Below, one piece after another: positions 1 to 8,157 of a stretch of 18,867 nucleotides of DNA. How positions within the stretch are numbered: position 1 is the first letter of the stretch; every line of letters starts with the position of its first letter. The translations under genes were made by a program, and so were the position numbers. The notes below the pieces were generated by a model that searched no databases, was not told the origin of the DNA, and was given only the letters and a program-made list of their open reading frames with translations. Origin of the DNA: Lachnospiraceae bacterium (GTDB lineage: Bacteria; Bacillota; Clostridia; Lachnospirales; Lachnospiraceae); NCBI GenBank assembly GCA_900765975.1, contig CAAFTS010000082.1, forward strand, positions 1-18,867, read 5' to 3'.

Positions 1-87
1 CTATAAAAACAGAAAATTTGACATAAAAAAAGCAGGTTTTATGCGACCTGTGAGTACTTTTTTCGATATTCAACTGTCAAACTCCCG
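1..87. other. AT-rich non-rpmF sequence joined to the rpmF remnant; possible end of a mobile element
   Basis: This stretch replaces the 5' part of rpmF. It contains the inverted pair TTTGACA (17-23) and TGTCAAA (75-81). It also has a small hairpin with arms GCAGGT (32-37) and ACCTGT (46-51), flanked by A and T runs (25-31 and 58-63) that could extend the pairing. No gene is visible. Reading outward from the rpmF junction, the minus strand begins GGGAGTTTGACAG, which looks like a transposon end, but I cannot name a family and no transposase is in view. Confidence 0.35.
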
Positions 88-138
88 TGTAAGGCTTGTG
101 GCAGCTACAACAAAAAAGAAATTGTATCTGTTGACTAA
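88..138 (+). pseudogene. rpmF: rpmF 3' remnant: C-terminal 16 residues of ribosomal protein L32
   Basis: Reading the frame that starts at 88 gives a 16-residue tail beginning CKACGSYNKKE and ending IVSVD, then TAA at 136-138. This is the characteristic end of Gram-positive L32 proteins: the second Cys pair of the zinc ribbon followed by the SYNKKE/V tail. The gene order rpmF-plsX is also common in Firmicutes. The upstream part of L32 is absent. Residues before position 88 in this frame bear no resemblance to L32, the first CPxCG pair is missing, and an in-frame TGA lies at 19-21. The gene is therefore cut at its 5' side, by an inserted element, a rearrangement, or a contig-edge join. The tail is too short for a homology score, so the call rests on motif and synteny. 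Confidence 0.75.
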
Positions 139-158
139 TGAAAATGATTATGAAAAAG

Positions 159-203
159 ACAGGCTTTCACGTAAAGTGGAAGCCTGTTTCTTTTTTCTTT
201 TCT
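159..203 (+). terminator. Intrinsic terminator after rpmF
   Basis: A 12-base-pair stem is formed by ACAGGCTTTCAC (159-170) and GTGGAAGCCTGT (176-187) around the loop GTAAA, with one G-T wobble. It is followed directly by a T-rich run broken by single C bases (185-202). It lies 20 bases past the rpmF stop codon and upstream of the plsX promoter, so it separates rpmF from plsX transcription. Confidence 0.85.
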
Positions 204-215
204 ACATGATTCATA

Positions 216-244
216 TTGATTTTTATATCGATGTTTAGTAAAAT
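216..244 (+). promoter_or_regulatory. Sigma-A type promoter for the plsX operon
   Basis: TTGATT (216-221) and TAAAAT (239-244) are separated by exactly 17 bases and fit the housekeeping -35/-10 pattern. Transcription would begin near 251, giving a short leader before plsX. The promoter lies just after the rpmF terminator. I saw no obvious FapR-type operator palindrome around it. Confidence 0.65.
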
Positions 245-273
245 GAATAGCAGTAACGTAAGGAGGCGAAGAG

Positions 274-1299
274 ATGTCTGAGATAATAACGGTTGCTCTG
301 GATGCCATGGGTGGAGATCATGCACCTGATGAGATTGTCAAGGGTGCAGTAGAGGCGGTTCAGAGAAGGAAAGACATAAAGGTCCTGCTGACAGGAAAAA
401 AAGAGTTACTAGAAAAGGCACTTTCGGGGTATTCTTACCCAAAAGAGCAAATAGAGATTGTTCATGCATCAGAGGTTATTGAAACTGCAGAACCCCCAGT
501 TCTTGCAATTCGGAGAAAGAAAGATTCTTCGCTGGTTGTTGCAATGAATCTTGTGAAACGTGGAGAGGCGGATGCATTTGTTTCTGCTGGAAGTTCAGGA
601 GCGATTCTTGTAGGAGGTCAGGTGTTGGTGGGACGGATCAAAGGTGTTGACAGGGCACCGCTTGCACCATTGATTCCAACGGCAAAAGGAGTCTCTCTGT
701 TGATTGACTGTGGTGCAAATGTAGACGCAAGACCGGCGCATTTGTTGCAGTTTGCAAAGATGGGATCTATTTATATGGAACATGTAGTGGGCAAGAAGAA
801 TCCGACAGTCGGTATTGTTAATATTGGCGCAGAAGAAGAAAAGGGAAATGCGCTGGTAAAGGAAACGTTTCCATTATTAAAGGCTTGTAAAGAGATTCAT
901 TTTGTGGGAAGTGTTGAGGCCCGCGATATCCCTTCAGGTGCTGTTGACGTAATTGTCTGCGAGGCATTTGCCGGTAATATCATTCTAAAGTTATATGAGG
1001 GACTTGCAAGTACATTAATGAAGAAGATCAAAGGTGGAATGATGTCTACATTCCGAAGCAAGATCGGTGCACTGTTGGTTAAGCCTGCTTTAAAAAAGAC
1101 ATTGAAAGAATTTGATGCCAGCGAATATGGTGGAGCACCACTTTTAGGTCTGAATGGTTTGGTTGTTAAGACGCATGGAAACGCTACTTCAAAAGAGGTA
1201 TGCAATTCTATTATCCAGTGCGTAACTTTTAAACAACAGAAAATCAGTGATAAGATTCGAGAAGCAATTACAGAGATGCAGGAAGAAAAAGAAGAATAA
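274..1299 (+). CDS. plsX: Phosphate acyltransferase PlsX (acyl-ACP:phosphate)
   Basis: PlsX makes acyl-phosphate from acyl-ACP and inorganic phosphate, the first step of the PlsX/PlsY route to phosphatidic acid; the enzyme is a peripheral membrane protein. The 341 residues match the usual family length of about 330-345. Family motifs visible are DAMGGDHAP (10-18), SAGSSGA (104-110), DCGANVDA (145-152), NIGAEEEKGN (183-192), AFAGNIILK (231-239) and EYGGAPLLG near residue 285. The ATG at 274 has AGGAGG at 261-266, seven bases upstream. It leads the operon plsX-acpP-rnc-smc-ftsY, with acpP 21 bases downstream, so acyl carrier and acyltransferase are co-expressed. A promoter lies directly upstream. 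Identification is firm. Confidence 0.97.
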   Translation: MSEIITVALDAMGGDHAPDEIVKGAVEAVQRRKDIKVLLTGKKELLEKALSGYSYPKEQIEIVHASEVIETAEPPVLAIRRKKDSSLVVAMNLVKRGEADAFVSAGSSGAILVGGQVLVGRIKGVDRAPLAPLIPTAKGVSLLIDCGANVDARPAHLLQFAKMGSIYMEHVVGKKNPTVGIVNIGAEEEKGNALVKETFPLLKACKEIHFVGSVEARDIPSGAVDVIVCEAFAGNIILKLYEGLASTLMKKIKGGMMSTFRSKIGALLVKPALKKTLKEFDASEYGGAPLLGLNGLVVKTHGNATSKEVCNSIIQCVTFKQQKISDKIREAITEMQEEKEE

Positions 1300-1320
1300 A
1301 AGTGAGAAAGGAAGTTTGTT

Positions 1321-1554
1321 ATGGAATTTGAAAAGTTACAGAAAATTATTGCGGAAGTTTTAAATATGGAGGAAGAGGAAATTCGTCCGGATATGACATT
1401 TGTTGAAGATCTTGGAGCTGATTCGCTGGATGTATTCCAGATTATTATGGGAATTGAAGAAGAGTTTGATATTGAAATCGACAATGATGAAGCGGAGAAA
1501 ATTTCTACAGTTCAGGATGCAGCAGATCAGATTAAAAAGGCAGTGGAGCAATAG
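1321..1554 (+). CDS. acpP: Acyl carrier protein
   Basis: This small acidic protein of 77 residues carries growing fatty acyl chains on a phosphopantetheine arm. The attachment serine is Ser35 in the motif GADSLD, preceded by the typical helix I and VEDLG segment. The very high Glu/Asp content and four-helix pattern fit the family. The start ATG follows AAAGGAAG (1307-1314). It sits between plsX, which consumes acyl-ACP, and rnc, as in many Firmicutes. A second ACP for polyketide or cell-wall use cannot be excluded by sequence alone, but position in the plsX-rnc operon supports the primary fatty-acid ACP. Confidence 0.96.
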   Translation: MEFEKLQKIIAEVLNMEEEEIRPDMTFVEDLGADSLDVFQIIMGIEEEFDIEIDNDEAEKISTVQDAADQIKKAVEQ

Positions 1555-1570
1555 GTCTAAAGTAGCAGCG

Positions 1571-1594
1571 AAAAACGTCCTTTGGGCGTTTTTT
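1571..1594 (+). terminator. Terminator-like hairpin between acpP and rnc
   Basis: AAAAACGTCC (1571-1580) pairs with GGGCGTTTTT (1584-1593) across a TTT loop with one G-T wobble, and the stem ends in a run of six T (1589-1594). It begins 17 bases after the acpP stop. No good promoter is visible between it and rnc at 1617, so it probably causes partial termination, letting acpP be made in excess over rnc and smc. Confidence 0.75.
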
Positions 1595-1616
1595 CGTTTA
1601 ATATAGGAGTGAAGTT

Positions 1617-2306
1617 ATGAAGGATAAATTAGAAGAACTGGAAAGCCGGATTGGATATCATTTTCAGAATACAGATCTTTTAAGAACGGCGATGACGCAT
1701 AGTTCATATATTAATGAACATCATTTGGAAAAGCATCAGAGCAATGAGAGACTTGAGTTTTTGGGAGATGCAGTTCTGGAATTGGTATCCAGTGAATTTT
1801 TGTATAAGGAGCATCCCAAGGTATCCGAAGGAGAGTTGACGAGAACTCGTGCGAGCATGGTGTGTGAACCATCGCTGGCTTTTTGTGCAAGAGATCTGGA
1901 ACTCGGTAGTTATTTGCTGCTTGGAAAAGGGGAAGAGGCAACTGGTGGAAGAGAGCGGGAATCAGTAACCTCAGATGCTATGGAGGCATTGATTGGAGCT
2001 ATTTATCTGGACAGTGGTTTTACTAGCGCAAAAGAGTTTATTCATAAGTATGTATTATCGGATCTGGAGAATAAAAAACTCTTTTTTGATAGCAAGAGCA
2101 TTTTGCAGGAAATTGTACAGGCACAAGAGGGGAAAAACGTAGTTTATCAACTGCTTGGAGAAGAAGGTCCCGATCATAATAAAAGATTTTTTGTAGAGGT
2201 TTATATCGCAGATGTTTGTTACGGAACCGGAAAAGGTCGTACAAAGAAAGCGGCAGAGCAGGAAGCGGCATATCAGGCGATATTAAGACTCAAAAAGGAA
2301 GAATAA
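1617..2306 (+). CDS. rnc: Ribonuclease III
   Basis: RNase III cuts double-stranded RNA, including the 30S rRNA precursor and structured mRNAs. The 229-residue protein has the two expected domains. The N-terminal nuclease domain holds the signature NERLEFLGDAVL (43-54) with acidic residues E44, E47 and D51, and a second acidic pair D120 and E123 in SDAMEALIGA. The C-terminal double-stranded-RNA-binding domain (about 159-226) starts DSKSILQE and ends in the KKAAEQEAA helix. AGGAG at 1605-1609 precedes the ATG by seven bases. It lies behind a leaky-looking terminator and 12 bases before smc, the usual rnc-smc-ftsY order. Identification is firm. Confidence 0.97.
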   Translation: MKDKLEELESRIGYHFQNTDLLRTAMTHSSYINEHHLEKHQSNERLEFLGDAVLELVSSEFLYKEHPKVSEGELTRTRASMVCEPSLAFCARDLELGSYLLLGKGEEATGGRERESVTSDAMEALIGAIYLDSGFTSAKEFIHKYVLSDLENKKLFFDSKSILQEIVQAQEGKNVVYQLLGEEGPDHNKRFFVEVYIADVCYGTGKGRTKKAAEQEAAYQAILRLKKEE

Positions 2307-2318
2307 AGCAGGTGTTTT

Positions 2319-5300
2319 ATGTATTTAAAGAGTATTGAGGTGCAAGGGTTCAAGTCCTTTGCAAATAAGATTAAGTTCGATTTTCATCAGGGAATCACAG
2401 GAATCGTAGGTCCAAACGGGAGTGGAAAAAGCAATGTTGCGGATGCAGTAAGATGGGTTCTGGGAGAGCAGCGTGTCAAACAGCTTCGGGGCGGTACTAT
2501 GCAAGATGTTATTTTTTCCGGAACAGAGAACAGAAAACCGTTGAGTTATGCTTCTGTAGCAATTACATTGAACAATGCCGATCATCATCTTCCGGTAGAT
2601 TATGAAGAGGTAACGGTAACCAGAAAGTTATATCGTTCCGGGGAAAGTGAATATCTAATCAATGGAGCAGCGTGCCGGCTAAAAGATATCAATGAGATGT
2701 TCTATGATACGGGAATTGGGAAAGAAGGATATTCCATTATCGGGCAGGGACAGATTGATAAGATATTAAGTGGAAAACCGGAAGAACGCAGGGAATTATT
2801 TGATGAGGCTGCCGGAATTGTAAAGTTTAAGCGTAGAAAAAATACCTCTTTAAAAAAGCTGGATGAAGAACGTCAGAATCTGACGCGTGTCAATGATATT
2901 TTATCTGAACTAGAAAAACAGATTGGACCCCTTCAGAAACAATCGGAAGTTGCAAGGGAGTATTTGAAAAAGAAAGAGGAATTAAAAACCTTTGATATCA
3001 ATATGTTTCTTTTGGAAACAGAACGTATCAAAGAACAAATTCGGATAATAGATGAAAAGCTGGGAAATGCATCTGGGGAGCTGGAAGATGCGAATCGTCG
3101 TTACGAAGAGATGAAAACAGAGTACGAAACGATTGAAGAGGAAGTGGATGAGATTGATCTTTCTCTTGAAACTGCTAAAAATCAATTGAATAAGACAACT
3201 TTGTTAAAACAACAGTTAGAAGGACAGATTAATGTCTTGAAAGAGCAGATTAATGCGGTTCGGATGAATGATGAGCATTATGGCAATCGTCAACAGACGA
3301 TACGGGGTGAGCTTGATACAAGAGAATCTCAGAAACAGGAACTCAGTAAAGAACAGACGGAGGTGCAGAAAAAGCTTACTGTTGTCACCCAGGAAGATGA
3401 GGCTGCAAAGAAAAGTCTGATTGAAGTACAAAGCCGAATTGCTGCTCATACAGCAGAGATTGAACAAAGCAAACAGGAAATCATGGAACTCCTGAATAAT
3501 CGGGCATCTACACGTGCCAAAATCCAGCATTTTGACACAACTCAGGAACAGATTACAACGAGAAAAGCAGAATTGAACAAGTTGTTGATTGAGGTTTCAG
3601 AAAAGGGTGAACGGCTGACAGATACATTAAAAGAATATGAGCAGACACGTTCACAAGTGCAGGAAGAAATACAGGGCTATGAGGCACAAGTACGTGGAAA
3701 TGAAGAAAAAATCCGACTATATCAGCAGGAACTTTCAAAAGGACAGGAAAAGCTGAGGGTTGGTCAAACAGCATATCACAGAGAGTCTTCCCGTCTGGAG
3801 TCTCTAAAAAATATTACAGAGCGTTACGATGGATATGGAAACAGTATTCGTAAGGTTATGAGTAATAAAGAGAAAGTACCGGGACTGCTGGGGGTGGTAG
3901 CTGATATTATTAAAGTTGAAAAAGAATATGAAATTGCAGTAGAAACTGCACTTGGCGGAAATATTCAGAATATTGTAACAGACACTGAAGGTACAGCGAA
4001 ACGTATGATTCAGTATTTGAAACAGAATAAATTCGGACGAGCTACGTTCCTTCCGCTTACTAGTATGCATGGAGGCGGTGGAATTCGAAATGAAGAGGCT
4101 CTGAGAGAACCGGGAGTGATCGGTCTGGCGAATACGCTTGTATCAGTAGAAACAAAATTCAAAGGTCTGTCAGATCAGCTTTTGGGAAGAACGATTGTCG
4201 TAGATCATATTGATCATGGTATTGCAATTGCAAGAAAATACAGACAGTCTCTCAGGCTGGTAACATTGGAAGGTGATCTGATTAATCCGGGCGGATCTAT
4301 GACGGGAGGAGCGTTTAAGAATTCTAGTAATCTTTTGAGTAGGCGACGGGAAATTGAAGAATTTGAACAAACTGTTTCCATGCTGAAAAAGGAAATGGAT
4401 GCAATGGAACGTACGGTTTCGGAGCTGAAGGAAAAAAGAGCGGCCTGTTATAACAATAATGATGAGTTGCAGCAGAATCTAAGTCGGGCTTCCATTACAG
4501 AAAATACTTTAAAAATGAACATGGAACAAGTTCAGAATCAGATGAGGGAACTAGCAGCTCAGCACAAAACTTATAAAAATGAACAAGAAGAGCTGTCAGG
4601 ACGCCTGAGAGAACTTCTGGCGAATGAAGACTCTATTCAAATGGAACTGGAAACATCAGAACGTTTGGAGAAGGAGTTAAATGAAAAAATAGAAACGCTA
4701 ACAGGATTGGTGGGAAAAGAACGAGATGAGGAATCTGTTCAATTGAAACATTCGGAAGAGGTACATTTATCCTTCGCCAGTTTGGAACAGCAGAATGTGT
4801 TTATTTTGGAAAATATTGCACGTATTGAGGAAGAAACAGAGAGATTCCTAGCTGAGTTAAAGGCATTGGATCAGCAAAAGGGAAATGCTTCCGGAGAGAT
4901 CGCAGAAAAGGAGCAAGCGATTGAGGAATTACGGAATACCATTTCGGATTCGACGGAATTATTTGCCGAGATTCAAGAAGAAATTAAAAATCAGACGGCA
5001 AAGAGAGAAGAACTGAACCGTCAGCATAAGGCATTTTTAGGAAAACGGGAAGAACTGGCAAAGCATATGGCTGATTTGGACAAAGAGTGTTTCCGATTAA
5101 ATAGTCAGAAGGAGTCTTATGAAGAGGCATCAGACAAACAGATAAATTACATGTGGGATGAGTATGAGCTGACATACGGAAGAGCGATGGAACTGCGCGA
5201 TGTGAATTTGACAGATCTTGCATATATGAAACGGCAGATCCAGACGCTGAAGAATGAAATTCGAAAACTCGGCAATATCAATGTCAATGCAATTGAAGAT

Positions 5301-5879
5301 TATAAAAATGTCTCAGAGCGGTATGAGTTTTTGAAGGTGCAGCATGATGATTTGGTGGAGGCTGAGGCAACACTGATTAAGATTATTGAAGAATTGGATG
5401 CTGCCATGCGTAAACAGTTTCAGGAGCAGTTTTCACGAATCTGTACGGAGTTTGATAAGGTGTTTAAACAGTTATTCGGTGGTGGAAAAGGTACACTGGA
5501 ATTGATGGAAGATGAGGATATCTTAGAAGCAGGAATTAAGATTATCGCACAGCCACCGGGAAAGAAGTTGCAGAATATGATGCAGCTTTCCGGTGGAGAA
5601 AAGGCATTGACGGCAATTTCACTTCTGTTTGCCATCCAGAATCTAAAACCATCCCCGTTCTGTCTGTTGGATGAGATTGAGGCGGCATTGGACGATAGCA
5701 ATGTAGGTCGTTTTGCACAGTATCTGCATAAATTGACAAAGAATACACAGTTTATTGTAATCACACATCGTCGCGGAACAATGACTGCGGCAGACCGTCT
5801 GTATGGAATTACAATGCAGGAAAAAGGTGTTTCAACACTTGTTTCGGTGGATTTGTTAGAGGATGAATTGACAAAATAA
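2319..5879 (+). CDS. smc: Chromosome segregation protein SMC
   Basis: SMC is the ATP-dependent DNA loop-organising protein of the SMC-ScpA-ScpB condensin. The 1186 residues match the typical length of about 1185. The N-terminal head has Walker A GPNGSGKSN (31-39). A first coiled coil runs from about 170 to 500, followed by the hinge (about 519-675) with VPGLLGVVAD and GGSMTGGAFK, then a second coiled coil to about 1010. The C-terminal head carries the LSGGEKALTA signature (from 1090) and Walker B CLLDEIEAALDD with catalytic Glu1119. The start MYLKSIEVQGFKSFA is the conserved N terminus; the ribosome site is a modest AGGTG (2310-2314). scpA and scpB are not in this window. The frame is intact. 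Confidence 0.98.
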   Translation: MYLKSIEVQGFKSFANKIKFDFHQGITGIVGPNGSGKSNVADAVRWVLGEQRVKQLRGGTMQDVIFSGTENRKPLSYASVAITLNNADHHLPVDYEEVTVTRKLYRSGESEYLINGAACRLKDINEMFYDTGIGKEGYSIIGQGQIDKILSGKPEERRELFDEAAGIVKFKRRKNTSLKKLDEERQNLTRVNDILSELEKQIGPLQKQSEVAREYLKKKEELKTFDINMFLLETERIKEQIRIIDEKLGNASGELEDANRRYEEMKTEYETIEEEVDEIDLSLETAKNQLNKTTLLKQQLEGQINVLKEQINAVRMNDEHYGNRQQTIRGELDTRESQKQELSKEQTEVQKKLTVVTQEDEAAKKSLIEVQSRIAAHTAEIEQSKQEIMELLNNRASTRAKIQHFDTTQEQITTRKAELNKLLIEVSEKGERLTDTLKEYEQTRSQVQEEIQGYEAQVRGNEEKIRLYQQELSKGQEKLRVGQTAYHRESSRLESLKNITERYDGYGNSIRKVMSNKEKVPGLLGVVADIIKVEKEYEIAVETALGGNIQNIVTDTEGTAKRMIQYLKQNKFGRATFLPLTSMHGGGGIRNEEALREPGVIGLANTLVSVETKFKGLSDQLLGRTIVVDHIDHGIAIARKYRQSLRLVTLEGDLINPGGSMTGGAFKNSSNLLSRRREIEEFEQTVSMLKKEMDAMERTVSELKEKRAACYNNNDELQQNLSRASITENTLKMNMEQVQNQMRELAAQHKTYKNEQEELSGRLRELLANEDSIQMELETSERLEKELNEKIETLTGLVGKERDEESVQLKHSEEVHLSFASLEQQNVFILENIARIEEETERFLAELKALDQQKGNASGEIAEKEQAIEELRNTISDSTELFAEIQEEIKNQTAKREELNRQHKAFLGKREELAKHMADLDKECFRLNSQKESYEEASDKQINYMWDEYELTYGRAMELRDVNLTDLAYMKRQIQTLKNEIRKLGNINVNAIEDYKNVSERYEFLKVQHDDLVEAEATLIKIIEELDAAMRKQFQEQFSRICTEFDKVFKQLFGGGKGTLELMEDEDILEAGIKIIAQPPGKKLQNMMQLSGGEKALTAISLLFAIQNLKPSPFCLLDEIEAALDDSNVGRFAQYLHKLTKNTQFIVITHRRGTMTAADRLYGITMQEKGVSTLVSVDLLEDELTK

Positions 5880-5916
5880 GACAGAAAATAGAGGAAAGGG
5901 GCGTAAGGATAAGTCA

Positions 5917-6867
5917 ATGGAAGAAAAGAAAGGTTTTTTTAAACGACTTGTTTCGGGATTGACCAAAACGAGAGATAATATTGTATCCGGTATGGATAGT
6001 ATTTTTTACGGATTTTCTCATATCGATGAGGATTTCTATGAGGAATTGGAAGAAACTTTGATTATGGGAGATCTGGGCGTTCATACGACAATGAATATCT
6101 TGGAAGATCTTCGAAAAAAAGTAAAAGAACAGCATATTAAGGAACCGGCAGATTGCCGGCAGCTTTTAATCGACAGCATCAAAGAGCAGATGGATGTTGG
6201 GGAGACTGCTTATGAGTTTGAGGACAGACAATCAGTTGTTTTTGTAATTGGTGTCAACGGAGTGGGGAAGACAACTACGATTGGAAAACTGGCAGGAAAA
6301 TTTCATGCACAGCATAAGAAGGTTATTCTTGCGGCGGCAGATACATTTCGTGCGGCTGCCGGAGAACAGTTAAAAGAATGGGCAAATCGCGCTCAGGTAG
6401 AGATGATTGGCGGTCAGGAAGGGTCTGACCCGGCAGCAGTTGTGTTTGATGCAGTTGCAGCGGCAAAGGCGAGAAAAGCAGATATTCTGCTCTGTGATAC
6501 AGCAGGACGCTTGCATAATAAGAAAAATCTAATGGAAGAATTGAAGAAAATAAATCGAGTCATTGAACGGGAATATACGCAGGCATATCGTGAGACCTTG
6601 GTTGTGCTGGATGCTACAACTGGTCAGAATGCATTGAATCAGGCAAAAGAGTTTAATGAAGTTGCAGACATTACGGGAGTAATCCTGACTAAGATGGATG
6701 GGACCGCAAAAGGCGGTATTGCCGTTGCAATTCAGGCAGAACTGGGGATTCCGGTAAAATATATCGGGGTTGGAGAAGGGATTGATGACTTGCAGAAGTT
6801 TGATGCAGATGAGTTTGTAAATGCATTATTCTATCGAGATGCAGAACAAGAGCAGGAAACAGAATAG
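5917..6867 (+). CDS. ftsY: Signal recognition particle receptor FtsY
   Basis: FtsY is the membrane-associated GTPase that receives ribosome-SRP complexes and hands them to the translocon. In 316 residues it shows an amphipathic N terminus (GFFKRLVSGLTK, 6-17), the N domain, and a GTPase domain with G1 GVNGVGKT (112-119), DTFRAAA (142-148), G3 DTAGR (194-198), G4 TKMD (258-261) and GVGEGIDDLQ (284-293). It lacks the long acidic A domain of enterobacterial FtsY, as is normal in Firmicutes. AAGGA (5905-5909) lies seven bases before the ATG. It follows smc as expected. The usual next genes ylxM and ffh are not here; a threonine ammonia-lyase follows after 17 bases. Confidence 0.97.
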   Translation: MEEKKGFFKRLVSGLTKTRDNIVSGMDSIFYGFSHIDEDFYEELEETLIMGDLGVHTTMNILEDLRKKVKEQHIKEPADCRQLLIDSIKEQMDVGETAYEFEDRQSVVFVIGVNGVGKTTTIGKLAGKFHAQHKKVILAAADTFRAAAGEQLKEWANRAQVEMIGGQEGSDPAAVVFDAVAAAKARKADILLCDTAGRLHNKKNLMEELKKINRVIEREYTQAYRETLVVLDATTGQNALNQAKEFNEVADITGVILTKMDGTAKGGIAVAIQAELGIPVKYIGVGEGIDDLQKFDADEFVNALFYRDAEQEQETE

Positions 6868-6884
6868 AAGGGTGGCAGAAGAAG

Positions 6885-8105
6885 ATGGATATGTTGACTT
6901 TGGAAAAATTTGAGGAAGCCAGTGAGATTGTAAAACGAGTGACCAATCAGACAAAATTGGTGTACAGTGAATATTTAAGCGAACAGACCGGGGGAAAGGT
7001 ATATTTAAAGCCGGAAAATATGCAGCGTACGGGAGCTTATAAACTGCGGGGAGCATATTATAAGATTAGTACAATGACAGAGGCAGAGAGAGAGAGAGGG
7101 CTGATTACTGCCTCAGCAGGAAATCATGCACAGGGAGTTGCATATGCGGCGAAAGCCTTTGGATGTAAGGCAGTGATCGTAATGCCTACAGTGACTCCAT
7201 TAATTAAGGTGAATCGCACAAAAAGCTATGGTGCAGAAGTCGTTCTCTATGGAGACGATTATGATGCGGCAAGTGCGTATGCGAAAGAATTGGCGGAAAA
7301 AGAAGGCTATACATTTGTACATCCGTTTAATGATTATGATGTGGCAACCGGACAGGGAACAATTGCTATGGAGATTGTTCAGGAAATGCCTACAGTGGAT
7401 TATATCATTGCTCCGGTTGGAGGCGGTGGATTATTGACAGGTGTATCTACACTAGCAAAAATGCTGAATCCAAAGATTCAAGTGATTGGAGTAGAACCTT
7501 TAGAGGCTGCCAGTATGACAGCAGCGCTTGCAGCAGGAGAGGTTGTAGAATTAGAAAGTGCCAATACAATTGCAGATGGTACTGCGGTTCGGGCAGTGGG
7601 AGACAAGCTCTTGCCATATGTTCAGGAAAATGTTGCACAAATGCTGCAAGTAGAAGACAATGAATTAATCGGTGTCTTTCTCGATATGGTTGAGAATCAT
7701 AAGATGATTGTAGAAAATTCCGGTTTGTTAAGTGTGGCTGCATTGAAACAGTTAGATTTAAAAGGCAAAAAAGTAGTCTGTATTTTAAGCGGAGGAAATA
7801 TGGATGTAATTACAATGTCCTCTGTTGTACAGCATGGTCTGATTCAGCGAGATCGTATTTTCTCAGTATCGGTTCTACTTCCGGATAAACCGGGAGAACT
7901 GGTAAGTGTTGCATCTACAATTGCGGAAAATCAAGGAAATGTAATCAAACTGGAGCATAACCAGTTTGTAAGTACAAATAGAAATGCAGCAGTAGAACTT
8001 CGAATAACAATGGAAGCATTTGGAACAGAACACAAACATAAAATCATGGATGCTCTAGAGAAAAAAGGCTTTCGTCCGAAATTAATCAGTGCAAAATTGT
8101 ATTAA
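6885..8105 (+). CDS. ilvA: Threonine ammonia-lyase (threonine dehydratase) with C-terminal ACT domain
   Basis: This PLP enzyme deaminates threonine to 2-oxobutyrate, feeding isoleucine synthesis or threonine breakdown. The PLP-lysine motif is RTGAYKLRGA with Lys53; other landmarks are SAGNHAQGVA (77-86), the phosphate-binding PVGGGGLL (177-184) and SGGN (302-305). Residues about 325-400 form a single ACT-like regulatory domain starting SVSVLLPDKPGEL. The length of 406 corresponds to the medium single-ACT form rather than the 500-residue biosynthetic enzyme, so a catabolic (tdcB-like) role is possible and the symbol is tentative. It is 17 bases after ftsY with its own AGGGTGG site, and ends the operon at a strong hairpin. 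No T-box or amino-acid leader is visible. Confidence 0.92.
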   Translation: MDMLTLEKFEEASEIVKRVTNQTKLVYSEYLSEQTGGKVYLKPENMQRTGAYKLRGAYYKISTMTEAERERGLITASAGNHAQGVAYAAKAFGCKAVIVMPTVTPLIKVNRTKSYGAEVVLYGDDYDAASAYAKELAEKEGYTFVHPFNDYDVATGQGTIAMEIVQEMPTVDYIIAPVGGGGLLTGVSTLAKMLNPKIQVIGVEPLEAASMTAALAAGEVVELESANTIADGTAVRAVGDKLLPYVQENVAQMLQVEDNELIGVFLDMVENHKMIVENSGLLSVAALKQLDLKGKKVVCILSGGNMDVITMSSVVQHGLIQRDRIFSVSVLLPDKPGELVSVASTIAENQGNVIKLEHNQFVSTNRNAAVELRITMEAFGTEHKHKIMDALEKKGFRPKLISAKLY

Positions 8106-8114
8106 AAATGAAAA

Positions 8115-8152
8115 AAACGGAACTTCTGATTTACTTGGCAGAAGTTCCGTTT
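8115..8152. terminator. Bidirectional terminator between ilvA and prs
   Basis: AAACGGAACTTCTG (8115-8128) pairs perfectly with CAGAAGTTCCGTTT (8139-8152), a 14-base-pair stem with a 10-base loop. On the minus strand it is followed by a strong T run (complement of the A tract 8111-8117, then another at 8104-8108), making it a good terminator for prs. On the plus strand the T run is short and interrupted, so termination of the ilvA transcript there is probably weaker. Confidence 0.88.
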
Positions 8153-8157
8153 GTCTA

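Noticed and set aside
18..46. TTGACA at 18-23 as a promoter reading toward rpmF
   Set aside because: At 16-18 base spacing there is no acceptable -10 (best is TATGCG), so it is not supported.
41..238. 65-codon open frame at the left edge
   Set aside because: It runs in another frame over the rpmF remnant and straight through the terminator hairpin; it has no ribosome site and no recognisable domain.
897..1484. 195-codon minus-strand frame across plsX and acpP
   Set aside because: It is antisense to two clearly identified genes and its Ser/Ile-rich product is typical of a shadow frame.
1582..1604. Promoter for rnc (TTGGGC and TAATAT)
   Set aside because: The spacing of about 11 bases is far too short and the first element lies in the terminator stem.
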